Below, in pieces: positions 1-11,461 of a stretch of 64,000 bases of DNA. A program made the translations under genes and the position numbers. The DNA is taken from positions 372,001-436,000 of the forward strand of contig JAXRKN010000026.1 of NCBI GenBank assembly GCA_038502055.1, given 5' to 3'. A model generated the notes under the pieces. That model did no database searches, was not told the origin of the DNA, and saw nothing but the letters and a program-made list of their open reading frames with translations. How positions within the stretch are numbered: the stretch's first letter is position 1; each line of letters begins with the position of its first letter. This DNA is from Tanytarsus gracilentus (lineage: Eukaryota > Arthropoda > Insecta > Diptera > Chironomidae).

Positions 1-371
1 AGAAAGTTCATACAGACTACAAATATGAGGGATTAGAGTTTATTTGATGTGTAAAAAATCTTTACTAAATTAACACTATTAAATTAATTATTAGATGATG
101 AATAAAAAAGATTTACATTCGAACTTGAAAGAGCGCCAAAATGTCGAAAAAAATCAATAGCGAAAGTCAAGGATGAACACGTGAGAGCTTTGGTGAGCTT
201 TTTGATAATGAATAAAGCTCTGAAGCTTTTTAAGCATGTAAGTCGCATATACGTGCTCGACAATATTTCAGAGCTACCGTTGATTTTTTTACACTTTCAT
301 TTTCTCTAGTTGTCGTGAAAACATCGCAGAGGATGGATGAAAAAAAATTTAGCCAATTTTGTGTTTGAAAA
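1..371. other. Upstream region of the TTC39 gene, no gene seen
   Basis: AT-rich sequence preceding the first ATG of the TTC39-like gene. I see no open frame of note, no clear TATA box and no repeat. It probably holds the 5' UTR and core promoter of the gene on its right, but no transcription start can be fixed by eye. Confidence 0.4.
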
Positions 372-2371
372 ATGAGCTGTGAAAATTTAGATTTGGAGAG
401 TTTATGTGATTCGGATTATATCGAGCACAGTTTTAGTTTATATTTAAATAACGAGCAATTACTGGCGATTGAGTTCTTAGAGAAACGAAAGAAAAAGACC
501 TTAGTTATCGATTATGCAGCGTGCTTATTACGAGTGTTTAATTCACTTATTACATTAGATAGAAAGAATATTGTTGAAACTTCCCTTTTATTGAGGGATG
601 TCGAGAAAAAATGCATTGCTCATCAGCCTGGTTGGATAAAATCTATAAAGAAACTTTTTCGAAGCTCGAGAGACTTCACCCATCGAAAATCAATTATTGA
701 TGAAATTGAACGCGATATAATTCTTGCCGACATCCTTTTATGCTCATCTGTGTTGTCGATTGTTGAATTCGATGTTTCTAATTATATTAAGGCTGCATTG
801 ACACTGCGTCGGGCACATAAAATTTATTGCCAGACCATGAGAAAAATTCACGAGCTATGCGGGCAATATGCGGATGAAATTTCAACTCTTAATTTAAGTG
901 AGTGCTCAAAATTTTAATTTTTTAAATTTAAATTTTTAACGGTCGTTAAATTTTTTTTTATTTTCTACAGTGCAAACAGTAGTGCGTTTACTGTGCCTTT
1001 AAACACCACCTCAAAACACTTGCAACACACTTGTCCCCTTCCCAAATCCCACTCTAGCATTTTCAATCCGAAATCGATACGTTCTAATAGATTTAAAAAG
1101 TTCTCTGTGATCGATGGCAACCCTGTTGTAGATATTGACGATGAGGAGTTCAAGAGAGAATTGTTACGTTTACGAGGTGCCGTTTATTTTGGCTATGGCT
1201 TATTTCAACTGGCATTCTCCTTTCTACCACCGCATTTTAAATTAATCAATCTTTTTGGCTATCAAGGTGATCGCGATGTTGGTTTGAACTGTCTGCACGA
1301 GTGTCATACGTCCTCTGATTTTCGAAGCATTTTAGCGGTTGTCGGTTTGCTTTGGTACTATCTCGTCCTTAGACCCTTTTTCGTCAGTGAAAATGCTGAA
1401 CTTACGGAAGACATTGCGATAGCCACAGCCATCCTAAATGAATACGAACAATTTGATCAATCGGCACTGTTTCTTTTCTTCTCCGGACGCCGTCAACGAT
1501 TGAAGAGAAAAATTAAATATGCGATAATTCATTATGACACAGCTATTCGTTGCAAAAATATTCCACGTGAACTCAAAATTCTCGTTATGAATGAACTGGG
1601 AGTGTGTTTGTTATCGGAACTGAATTATCATGACGCAATGCATTATTTCAACGAGTTAAAGTGAGTTTATATATTTTTTAAAAGTCCTCTGGAAGTCTGT
1701 GAAATTTTTAAATTTAAAATATACGTTAATACTTTTACAGAGTCTCGAGGTTCTCAAAAACTTACTACATGTATTTAATGATTTGCTGCAAAGGAGCGTT
1801 TGAAGGAAGCGCCGAAGAGTTTCACGTCAATTATGACGGTCTATTGAAAGTGATTAATGGATCATCGCAAAAGGATGGCGTGGTCGATAAATTTATTCAA
1901 AATCGATGCATTTTAGTCTTTCCCAAGACCGACTCGAAAAGTGAATTTTTTTGGCAACTCTTATGCTTCGAAGTCATGTATTTTTGGGGTTTTCTTGGCG
2001 GCTGTACCTCGAATGTTTTGGAACGGATCATAAACGCATGCAAAGATATGAATCAAGATGATGAGCCGATTTATGGATTGTGTAATTTTATGATAGCTAC
2101 GTGTTTCAATCTACTGAAAGATATTCAGAGCGCAATATTATATTATCGAAAGTGTATCGACGAATGCAAGGATAATAATCAAGCTATTAAATTCACTCAC
2201 ATTCCCGCGTACGCAAACTTCGAATTATCTTCTCTGTTATTTAAATTCGGTAATGCCGATGATAAATTGGACGCTCAAAAGCTTCTTCAACACGCAAAGC
2301 AATTTAAAAATTATGACTTTGAAGGTCGACTCAAGTTGAAAATGCAAAATGTTAAACCTGAAAATTGTTAA
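372..2371 (+). CDS. TTC39: TTC39/IML2-family tetratricopeptide protein, three exons
   Basis: Exons 372-901, 971-1660 and 1741-2371 give a 616-residue protein, the usual length for the family. Family hallmarks are visible: an YIKAALTLRRAHKIY segment near residue 145, a VYFGYGLFQLAFSFLPP helix followed by LFGYQGDRDVGLNCL in exon 2, and helical TPR-like pairs toward the C-terminus. The yeast relative Iml2 is linked to lipid droplets and inclusion clearance, and vertebrate TTC39B to lipid metabolism; a role in this insect is inference. The exon 2/3 junction uses a good GTGAGT donor and a TTTTACAG acceptor. The exon 1 donor that keeps the frame is weak (GTGCTC after base 901), while a stronger GTGAGT four bases upstream would cause an early stop. 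An AATAAA lies at 2379-2384, just past the stop. Confidence 0.88.
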
Positions 2372-2851
2372 ATTGTTGAATAAAAAAAAAGTTTTTCTTT
2401 TTTGATTTTGATGGAATGAAGCTTTTTAATAATATTTCATTTTTCATAGATTTAACATCACATAGCACACAGCATATAAAGATGTTAATGTAAAGAATAA
2501 CATTAAAACTTATATCAGTTTTTCTTAGAAGGCATGAAAAATCAATTTCCTTTCTTCTTTTATTTCAACAAATAGATAACGTGTTATTGACTAGGAAATA
2601 CAGCTAAAAATATGAAACAAAATTAATTTAGCAAATTTTTTTTAATAAAGATCCAATACGAAGAAGAATATCAACGGATAATTGAAAAGCAAATATGAAA
2701 TGCAACAGTAATAGCATAGAATATCATTTTATCATCGCATGATACCCACTAAATTATATTTTAATATATATATAAAGTCAAAAAAAGCTTAAAGCATTTA
2801 AGAAAATTTTCATTTCAATGACCTATCCTAAGGGAAAAGAAAATCGATTTC
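2372..2851. other. Convergent 3' intergenic spacer
   Basis: Spacer between the stop codons of the convergent TTC39 and Usp32 genes. It holds an AATAAA for TTC39 (2379-2384) and a candidate AATAAA for Usp32 on the minus strand (2558-2563). Nothing else is seen. Confidence 0.5.
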
Positions 2852-5800
2852 TTACGATAGTACGCACATCTTTTTGAGGTCATTGTCACTCTCCTCCAAC
2901 AACTCGGCATGTCCATTGAGCATTGGCTGCTTATTTTCAATCTTTGGTAGGTATGGCAGATAGTCCAAATTTTTACGTTCATAGAAAAGTAAATAAGCAC
3001 TGCTTGGATCAATGTTTGGCTGTGTTGTTTGGATCTCTCTGCACGACGAGTCGTTGAAACAATACCACGATTTATTGTTGCCATTTGTGGCATACGAGAT
3101 GTAATGTCCTCCGTTTAGCATTCCCGAATGCGACTAACAAAATGTAATTATTATATGTAAAAATTAAATTAAATTCATTAAACTTACAACGACAGCATAA
3201 AGTTTATATTTCAAGTCAAATGGATCGGTAGTTGGAGTCAATTTATGATTATTATAATCAACTAGCTCAGTGTCAATGACTGGTGTTTTTGTTAAACTTG
3301 TTGAAACTAAACGTTTTCGTCTCGACGGTTTCACGCTGCTGCTAATTTGCTCCGTAGGTTCAGAACTATTAGAAGCTTCAGCAATATCCCCATTCTCCTC
3401 CTGAATTACATCACACTTTCTATCGTTTTCTCTCTTCTCCTCCACCGGAATATCATTTTCCAGATCAAATTCAGTAATTTCATCGTTGCAATCGTTATTT
3501 CTTAGATTTTTCGCTCGCATTTCCAAAAGTTCTTTGTGCCTTAAAATGTTTTCTTGAGGGACACTTGCAAGAAAATTTGTGGGATCAAAGTTGTCGAATG
3601 GAAAGTTGACGACTTTTTGCGATTTAACCCATTTGGTGCTGACGTAGTTGAAGCGTTTTAAGTGAATAATCTAAAATTTTAAAAAAGTTTAATTTCTTAG
3701 AAATTTTAAAAAAAATATTCTCAGTTCTCACTAAAATCGGTGGTAATTTCCACAACTGTAATTTTTTAGTAGCTGGTTGTTTCGATTTACACTGCGAACA
3801 ATGGAATTTTTCATCGAGCTTTTCTTCCGACGTAAAAGCTCTCAGGCAATGATCCAAGTCGACGGGTTCGGTGGATAGTTTTCGACAAATTGCGACGCTC
3901 TCATGTTCAGTATATAATTTTTCTTGAGTGCTCTGATATCGTAAATGAAGAGCTGAAGCGTCCCAATCGATAGCCAAATAAAGTGAATTTTGGCAAACTG
4001 CGTTCTTGTAGTTTACATCGCTTTCATATGTGGCCGATGATGACAAATTTGTCATGGATGAACCTGAATTAATAAAAAAATAATTTATTTATTAAAAGAT
4101 AAGAAAAAAATCCCTTATGACTCACTTAAGAGCTGAGTGAACCCTTGAACACCATGCAAAAGTGGCTTTTCATCACAAGGAATGTTGCATCCACGGCAGA
4201 ATTTCTCCCACGAACAAAGTGCACAAGTCTGTCCGTTTTCCTTTGTTACGCTCAAAGTAAATGGGAAATCGTAGCCCTAAAGTAGGTGAGTAATAAAAAA
4301 ACAAATCACTTTTATAAAAATATTTACGCACCATGCTGTCATCACAATCTTCCGCGTGATTAGATTGATCTCTCGACGATGGCGGCAGTGGACTCAAGAG
4401 TCTCGAGACTTGCATCCATATACTGCAGTAAATATCCTTATTCAGCACCCCATCGTGTAGCGGAATTAATAGCGGTATTCCGAAAAGCGATGGCTTCGTT
4501 TTATGATGACTCAGAAAATATGTGTCTTGTCGAGTAAATTTCCGATGAACGGCTATTAAATAGTCACATTGACCGTCGTAATTAACTGAAAAGCGATTGT
4601 CACGCGATGAAGAAATGGAAATGTTATCGTCGTCAATATCTGCCGCAGTGCTGTTGCTACCAGTTGAATTTAGTGTTCCATTCATTTTATTTGCTGCCGT
4701 CGTCGTCGTAATCACTTTGGAAGTATGTTCATATGAATTTTGAAGAGCAAGCGAGTCTATGGGCGATATTGGATTCATCTCGTATGCATTTCCAGTGGCC
4801 ATAAATGAACTCATCGGACTCGTTCCCATCATTTCTATAGAGTTCTGGAATAATGAAATTTTATCATCGAATCAACGATTAAAGCAATAAAAAACAAATA
4901 AATAAATATTTTAAAATAATAAAGCTAAAAGGGTTAAGCTAAATTGTCTACAGTTAGTTCCCTTCTACGTTAGAGAATGATCACCATGTTAGTAAATATC
5001 CCGGGTGCTTTATAAATAAATACATATATAATGTGAAATAAAATAATCAAGTGCTTAAAAAACTGCGCTAAATACAAAATGATAACAAACTATAATGACC
5101 ATTCTCTCCGCATCAGGAGGTACGGCCATGTGAGTCCACCTTTTCTGTTCACTAAAAAAAAGTTAAAACTACAAAAAGCCAAATAAAATCCTCCAGAAAA
5201 AGTGACACATGATGCCGCTGCATGGATAAATAAAATCATACCAAATAAAAACTATACCTTAAAGCACAGAAGATTCGAAGGCATGCAAGAATTTGATCCA
5301 AAGCACCTTCTGCTTACCTTCTGCGGTTGATTGATCGATGAACGCTTCGCACTGTTGAGAGCTGCTCCATTATCCTCGATCGAAGAGCCCGACGATGTCT
5401 GCTGTAGATTATGATCTGTATCGATTTAATAAAGTACTCAAATTAATTTATATAAAACGAATAAACTCTTCAAATAATAACCTTGATTCCTCTGAATGTC
5501 CTTTAGTCCCTTCTCAATTGTTCCCATTTCGATGGAATGATTTCTCGATTTTTCGGGACTTTCGATGAGCTTGGGAAGTTCGTATGCGTAAAGTGCGAGC
5601 GATGACATTGGATTAATTTTCTGGTGATTTGAATATAAGCTTTTAATTTGCGCAGCTTCAATGTGACACAGGAGAAGTGAATTTGGATCGAGATTGCAAA
5701 CAGGTGCGAGGTGATTCTTTAAATCCCAATATTTGCTCTCGCTATTCAATCTCAGTCCATATTTTAGAGGACAACTGCCATCGAGTTTAATAACGAGAAC

Positions 5801-8800
5801 TTCACACAGGACGTAATTTTCAACAGGTAAAGGCAAGCTTAGCAATGAAAAGGGCTCAAATCTCACGCTTTCCATTTTGCAAGTTTCACACGAAACTTTT
5901 GATTTCATTTGGCCATAAAATAAGTCGGTAATAATGCTATTATTTCTTTTAATAAATGCCTCGTATGCTTCGTTCGCAACAAGTTGATCGCTTCGTCCAT
6001 TGCTGTCTTTTATTTCCACGTAAGCCTTTTCAGTAACACGATTTAAGTCCTCGTGAAGTTGATCTAAAAGCCAATCGAGCAATTCCTGTGAATCATGCTG
6101 TCCTTTATCCGCAAATTGTGGTGCAAATTTGCTCACACAAAACCTAAATTTAATCGGTGCGATTGATCTCGCTTGCGCACTAAGAACCTCTTTCAGAAGT
6201 TCCGCATACCGAATTGTTAAATGTCCCTTGGTTCCCATTTTATTTTGAGTGTTTAACTCAAAGAGATGAATGTTTTGTCTAAAATACTCCGTTAATGGTT
6301 TTGTGTTGAAGAGAACTTGCAGTGCTGAATTCATGTAACAACTATTGCCTAAATTATGCAGGCCACAAGTTCCAGGCACATAATGAAAAGATTGCACCGA
6401 GCCAACCGTACCTCTCCGATCTTGAACTAAATTTTGATTTTGAGAAAGTGCGCGTAACTCTTCCGGCCAAGTTAAATCTTTGTTTCGGATTTCGAGCAAA
6501 ATTTGATCGTTATCGCGGAAATTCAATTCCTCGAGTGTCGCCAGCTCATCTTCGAGAAGATAGGGAATTTCACCATTTTGTCCCATGTGCCAAAGACGAA
6601 TAGTGTCCTGCTTGAGTTTCAATCGAATGCACAGAAACTCACCCACCTGACGGATTGTTGCCAACCTTGAGAAGGCGGCAATGTACGCTAAATACTTTTT
6701 CGGAGCTATAAGACTACTGTTTGTGGAAGTCATGGCCGCATAGCCGCCCGCATTAGAAAGAGCACCGTATCCGCTCGAGATGCTCGTCCATGCAGACGTA
6801 TGTGCAGACTGTGTCGTGTTAGCCATTTGATTTGATTGAGTTTGATGACGTAAAATTTTAAGATTAAGGGGATAAAGTTCGATCTCCATTTCGTCGGTAT
6901 TTGGTGGCTTCACCACCTGTCGTGGCAATGCAAGATTTCCTCCGTACCAGCTCGAGAGTGCTTTCCACAGCGCCTCAGGTACGAGCTCAAAATCACGATG
7001 CTGTACAAGCGGAACTTCCTTCTTAAGCCGACCACCCTCGCCGGTAAGTGTCGACACTGCTTTGTATGGATTGACAGCGAGCAAGGAAGAGTTGTCTATA
7101 CATCCGAGGGAATTTCGATTAATTGAAACACTCGAACTACTTCCCGAGCCCAATGATGATGAGTCATTCGTTGTTTCATTGTAGTTTGATCCAAGCGAGT
7201 CGGCATGTTGAATCGAAAAACATCCTTCATCCGAAAGAGATGCAAAGTCACCGCCATAAACTTCAATTGATCGTGAAACGGACTTACAGTGGGAGCAGGG
7301 TGAAATTTGATTATTGCTTGATTGAGTATAAAATAGCCAGCTCTGCCACCATTCGGATGCTATCAAATACCAGAACTGTCCCACTTCATAGCCTCTCCTT
7401 ATTTCGCGAGAAAGCCATCCCTTAACAATGTAAAATTCCATATGCTTGCATTGCGGTCGTAGTCCAAAGACAATATGACAAACCTCATAGAGGAGATCCA
7501 AAAAAGGTTGACTTATATTGCTCGCTTTACTTTGAACACACCACATAAGAAAATCCTCTTGAGATAGGTTGAATTCCGATGGATTGTTTCGATTATTGCA
7601 CCACGTTTTATTTTGTATTAGAAAGTCTTTTAAATCAGACATTACTTGTTCATATGTCGTGTTTCTGAATGCAGTTGTTGTACAGCACTCTCTTGCGACG
7701 GTCAACATTATCCTTATCATTTGTTCGGCTTCGATTCCATTTAGTAAGCCATCTTTGTCTTGATCGAATATTTTAAAGCAAAACTTGTATTGCTCAACAT
7801 TTGGTCCTCTACATGAACAGCTCACGCCACAACAGAGCTCCTTAAAGTCTATGTGACCGTCACAGTTTTCATCGAAAGCAGCAAAAAATCCCTTTAGAGC
7901 AACACGTGGCAATGGAGGTGACAAGAGTGGCGTTAACGTTTCAATATCGAGTTGACCACTGATTGAGAAATTTTTCAACTGCCAAAAAACTTTTTCCAAA
8001 TCACAGATTTCATTTTCCTCGAGATGTGTCACGCCAGCGAGACTTTGATAGAATGTTGGAGCTTCCAGATCGGAACTCAAGTTTACGCAGGGATCTACTA
8101 AGAGCCATTTCGATAGTATCGTCGCATCTTTATGCATTAATATCCATGATCGAAATTGATCAAACGAAGCTGACGGCAGCGAAGTACCGAATAGTGATAA
8201 AGTATTAAGTCGCTGTTGATCTGTCGAGTTTGAATTCTGATAGTTTGCTTCAATTTGCAGGATTTTATAAAAGTCACTTTTAATTATGAGCTGATTTGAG
8301 TCATTCGAATAGAGTGCCCAAAGAAATCTAGAGAAATGAGATAAAATAAAACGGTTTCTTAATTATATTTTATCAATTCGGTAAACGAGATAGAGTAAAT
8401 ATGTGAGTCATGAATTGCTCTATTTTCACACCGATGAGAAAACAAAGAGATTAGTATTTAATAAGGTTCATGTGCTATCATACAGTGCTGCTGCTGCTGC
8501 TGCTAAATAGATAACCACTACATAATTTTCTATATATGTGGACTTTTTCGTGTGATAAACACTCACTTGTTACTCAATTGGAATTACGATTGCTTATCAG
8601 CAACAAGCACTTGATCGTAATACTCCATTATAAAACACATTCGCAACTATTTGAATATAATGTGTGCAGAGATTAAAATCTAACACTCTGCTGTCAACAC
8701 TTACTTAATTTTCTCCTCTTGACTGCCTCGCGTGATGAGAACCAATGCCGAAATGAGTTCTTTAAAGTTGATTCCTTTGTTGTTTCCTCCGCACGCCTGG

Positions 8801-9232
8801 AAAAGCCAATCGGCGATATTTGGTGGTGTGCCCTCGCAAAGCACCTCCTGGATGAATGCATTTTTACTTAGAAAACTTCCGCTAGCTCCCGTTGATCGTT
8901 TAAACGCTTCTCTAATTCTTCGCAATTCGACGTCATTGACTAGAACGGAAAGTACGTAAATTATTATTATGTGTTACATACTGTAATGCAAAAAAATTAT
9001 CCACATTTTGATATTGAATGAATTTTTAAGGCACTTGACTGGATTAATATTTTATGATTGAACAATATCGATTGATAAATTTAGAGGAAAATTAGAATAT
9101 CAAATGAATTCAATTGTCTTTGGGAATTTTCTTGGCGAAGGAAAAAACAAGGAAAATTTTATTTCTCAAATTACTTCGCTTAATCGCCTCCTCATACGAT
9201 ATAATCGACGGTTTTGAGTTATTTCCTCCCAT
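2852..9232 (-). CDS. Usp32: Usp32 ubiquitin-specific protease with EF-hands, nine exons
   Basis: Minus-strand exons, in coding order: 9232-9175, 8939-8705, 8327-5482, 5415-5318, 4844-4332, 4276-4126, 4063-3732, 3670-3188 and 3133-2852. All phases match and give 1665 residues (human USP32 has about 1600). Order of parts: an MGGNNS start fitting an N-myristoylation signal; EF-hand loops DENCDGHIDFKE (about 250-261) and DQDKDGLLNGIE (286-297); a DUSP domain (about 390-570); a ubiquitin-like segment; then a split USP catalytic domain. Catalytic Cys is in GLHNLGNSCYMNS (about 761), His in GGHYISYA (about 1582), and the acidic/amide residue in CFNDSSC (about 1600). The protein ends in CVLS, a CaaX prenylation box, as USP32 is known to. 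The known family role is deubiquitination linked to endosomes and Rab traffic. Highly secure; only the small first exon and the donor after 5482 (GTTATT) are weaker. Confidence 0.95.
8482..8503. repeat. Short CTG/CAG trinucleotide run
   Basis: About six tandem GCT units lie in the Usp32 intron between the exons at 8327 and 8705. It is a simple microsatellite outside the coding sequence. Confidence 0.7.
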
Positions 9233-9658
9233 AACTAGCTAATATTATAACTTTTGACACTTTCTAAACATTTTAAATCCTTCTTCTTGAATTTTTATGA
9301 ATTTCTTGTAAATTTTGTAAACACTTCTTTTTCGCCTCTTCGTTGCGGATTGCGTTGAGGTGGTTGAAAAGCGCAATGAAGAGAAAATTAAACCTTAAAT
9401 AATGAAATTTAAATGCTTAATTGATGAATTTTAGGAGATTTTCAATTAATTTAAGTAAATTTAATAAAAATTTACCCGAAAAAGTTCTTTTGAAACGAAA
9501 AACTTGCTCATTATTTTTGTAACGTATTTTTTCAAATACGGAGGGTGGTCAACTGAGTTTGCGAGTTGAGAAAAAGAAGAAGTCGGTCCAAAGCAATTTT
9601 TTCTACGTTAATTCTTTAGCAAAATAATCCATCACCAGCGGAATTCCTGATCATTAAA
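9233..9658. promoter_or_regulatory. Shared divergent promoter region of Usp32 and Rab8
   Basis: Only 426 bases separate the Usp32 start codon (minus strand) from the Rab8 start codon (plus strand), so both 5' UTRs and core promoters must lie here or overlap. I see no TATA box in a convincing place on either side, which suits housekeeping genes. Co-regulation is inference. Confidence 0.55.
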
Positions 9659-11461
9659 ATGTCTACAAAGACTTATGACTATCTATTTAAGCTACTGCTA
9701 ATCGGCGATAGTGGTAAGATGAATCTTTTAATACCCGCTAATCAACTTTTTTTTATAAAAAGTTCCTTTTGTCATTCAAAAAAACCTTTTTTTTTATTTC
9801 TCATCATCTCTAGGAGTTGGAAAAACATGCATTTTATTTAGATTCTCGGAAAACAATTTCAACACAACATTTATCTCGACGATTGGTGAGTAGAATTAAA
9901 GCTTTTGCTGCCGATCATAAAGTTGCGTTCAAATTCCAAAAATTTCAATCGCTCGGGATGTTCATTCGTAAACGTCATATATTTTTATTAAGTGACTCTC
10001 TCTCTCGCGCGCGTTGTGTTTGTTCCTTGCGCTTTCAATTAATTAATCAAGATACATTGAACAGCATATTAGTTAATTCGATACTCGCGTATTGTGTACT
10101 ATTTAAAATCAATCTATTCTCGTCACAATGATGACACTTGTCGGAGAAAAAAAATTAAAATTCGTCGCCTAAGAATAAATCTGAGTGGACTTATCGCATT
10201 GAATATTTATTCAGTATTCTTCTGGGTGTGCAACCATGAAATTATTTGTTACACACTTCCTGTTACAATTAGAATGACTAATTTCCATCCTTTCATGTTC
10301 TTAATAACAATATTCGTTCTAACCGCTGTTCGATGACTAATGCTCATTTTCGTGAAATATATGTAAGAGAGTAAAGGGAAATCGATAGAACCAAACATAA
10401 TATCATGACTACTTCTCTTCACCCCTCCTTCATTTTTTCTCCTCTCAGCTCACGATAAAAAAAATTTCTTTGCCACTTTATTACTTTTTTGACGAACTCC
10501 AGATATATCTGTGTATATAGGCGTGCAGATTACTAACATACATTTTCTTCTCTCAATAGGAATTGATTTCAAAATCCGGACAATAGAGCTCGATGGCAAG
10601 AAAATCAAACTTCAGGTGGGTTCTAATAAATTTCCTTTAATAAGAGGCTTGCTAACAATCTTCTTTTAATATTAGATTTGGGACACAGCAGGTCAAGAAA
10701 GGTATGACTACGAAACTAATTGAGTGCGAATGAATTTAACAAATATTTCTCTTATCACATCTTAGATTTAGAACTATCACGACAGCATATTATCGTGAGT
10801 ATTATTTGCAATACTTTTTTCATGTGCTGATTATAAATTTTCTTCTTTTTCTTCTTTCAGGAGGTAATTATGGAAACATTTCAATAATTTATAAAACCTT
10901 TTCTCACAAAGCCAAATTGTCAATCACCGCTTATCGATTTTTATAGGAGGTGAGTTTCACTAATTCACATAAATCATACCTCTGTGATTAACGTAAACGC
11001 TCTTATTTATTTTTAGCTATGGGCATTATGCTCGTCTACGATATCACTCAAGAGAAGTCATTCGAGAATATTAAAAATTGGATTAGGAATATAGAAGAGA
11101 ATGCAAGCACGGATGTTGAGAAGATGTTGTTAGGCAATAAGTGTGAATTGAATGAGAAGCGTCAAGTGACAAAAGAGCGCGGTGAACAGTTGGCCGTTGA
11201 GTATGGTATCAAGTTTCTCGAGACCTCCGCGAAGAATAGCATCAATGTAGAGGAAGCCTTTTTTACATTAGCACGCGATATTAAAATTAAGATGGAAAAG
11301 AGATTGGTAAGTTTTCGAATTTTTCACTAATTAATTACATTAACTAAATTTAATAATTTTTTTAGGAAGCAAACAATCCACCGAAGGGACATCAGCTGAA
11401 GCCTAACGAGCCGCCCAGGAAGCCTGGGTTTGGTTGGTTGTCGAATTGCAAATTCTTCTAG
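9659..11461 (+). CDS. Rab8: Rab8 small GTPase, nine exons including two of three bases
   Basis: Exons: 9659-9713, 9814-9885, 10560-10615, 10676-10701, 10766-10794, 10861-10863, 10947-10949, 11017-11306 and 11366-11461, giving 209 residues. Motifs in order: the P-loop GDSGVGKT (16-23), switch I STIGIDFK, switch II WDTAGQERF, YYRGAMG, G4 box NKCE (122-125; the usual form is NKxD) and G5 SAK (152-154). The C-terminus ends in NCKFF, a single-cysteine CaaX-type box as in Rab8. The segments IKLQIWDTAG and EANNPPKGHQLKP fit insect Rab8 rather than Rab10. Rab8 directs post-Golgi traffic to the plasma membrane and cilia. The Arg-Gly before AMG is restored only by including both GAG microexons, each with proper AG and GT flanks. 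The gene is divergent from Usp32. Confidence 0.93.
10861..10863 (+). other. Rab8: Three-base microexon A of Rab8 (GAG)
   Basis: GAG preceded by a long pyrimidine tract ending CTTCTTTCAG and followed by GTAATT. The upstream exon ends in phase 1 with C (10794), so its GA completes CGA (Arg80) and its G starts Gly81. It is a predicted exon based on splice sites and on the need to rebuild the conserved motif. Confidence 0.7.
10947..10949 (+). other. Rab8: Three-base microexon B of Rab8 (GAG)
   Basis: GAG preceded by TTTTTATAG and followed by the strong donor GTGAGT. Joined after microexon A it completes GGA (Gly81) and supplies the G of GCT (Ala82), whose CT opens the next exon at 11017. Skipping it would keep frame but lose the Gly. 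Confidence 0.7.

Noticed and set aside
5075..5142. Possible extra Usp32 exon on the minus strand (EQKRWTHMAVPPDAERMV) after a good TTTTTTTTAG acceptor
   Set aside because: The flanking exons join in phase 0 and this segment would then open with a stop; no matching donor is visible. The gene is complete without it.
9817..10336. Open frames of 80-104 residues overlapping Rab8 exon 2 and its intron
   Set aside because: They run out of frame with the clear Rab8 coding sequence and across its splice donor; the residues look like random AT-rich translation.
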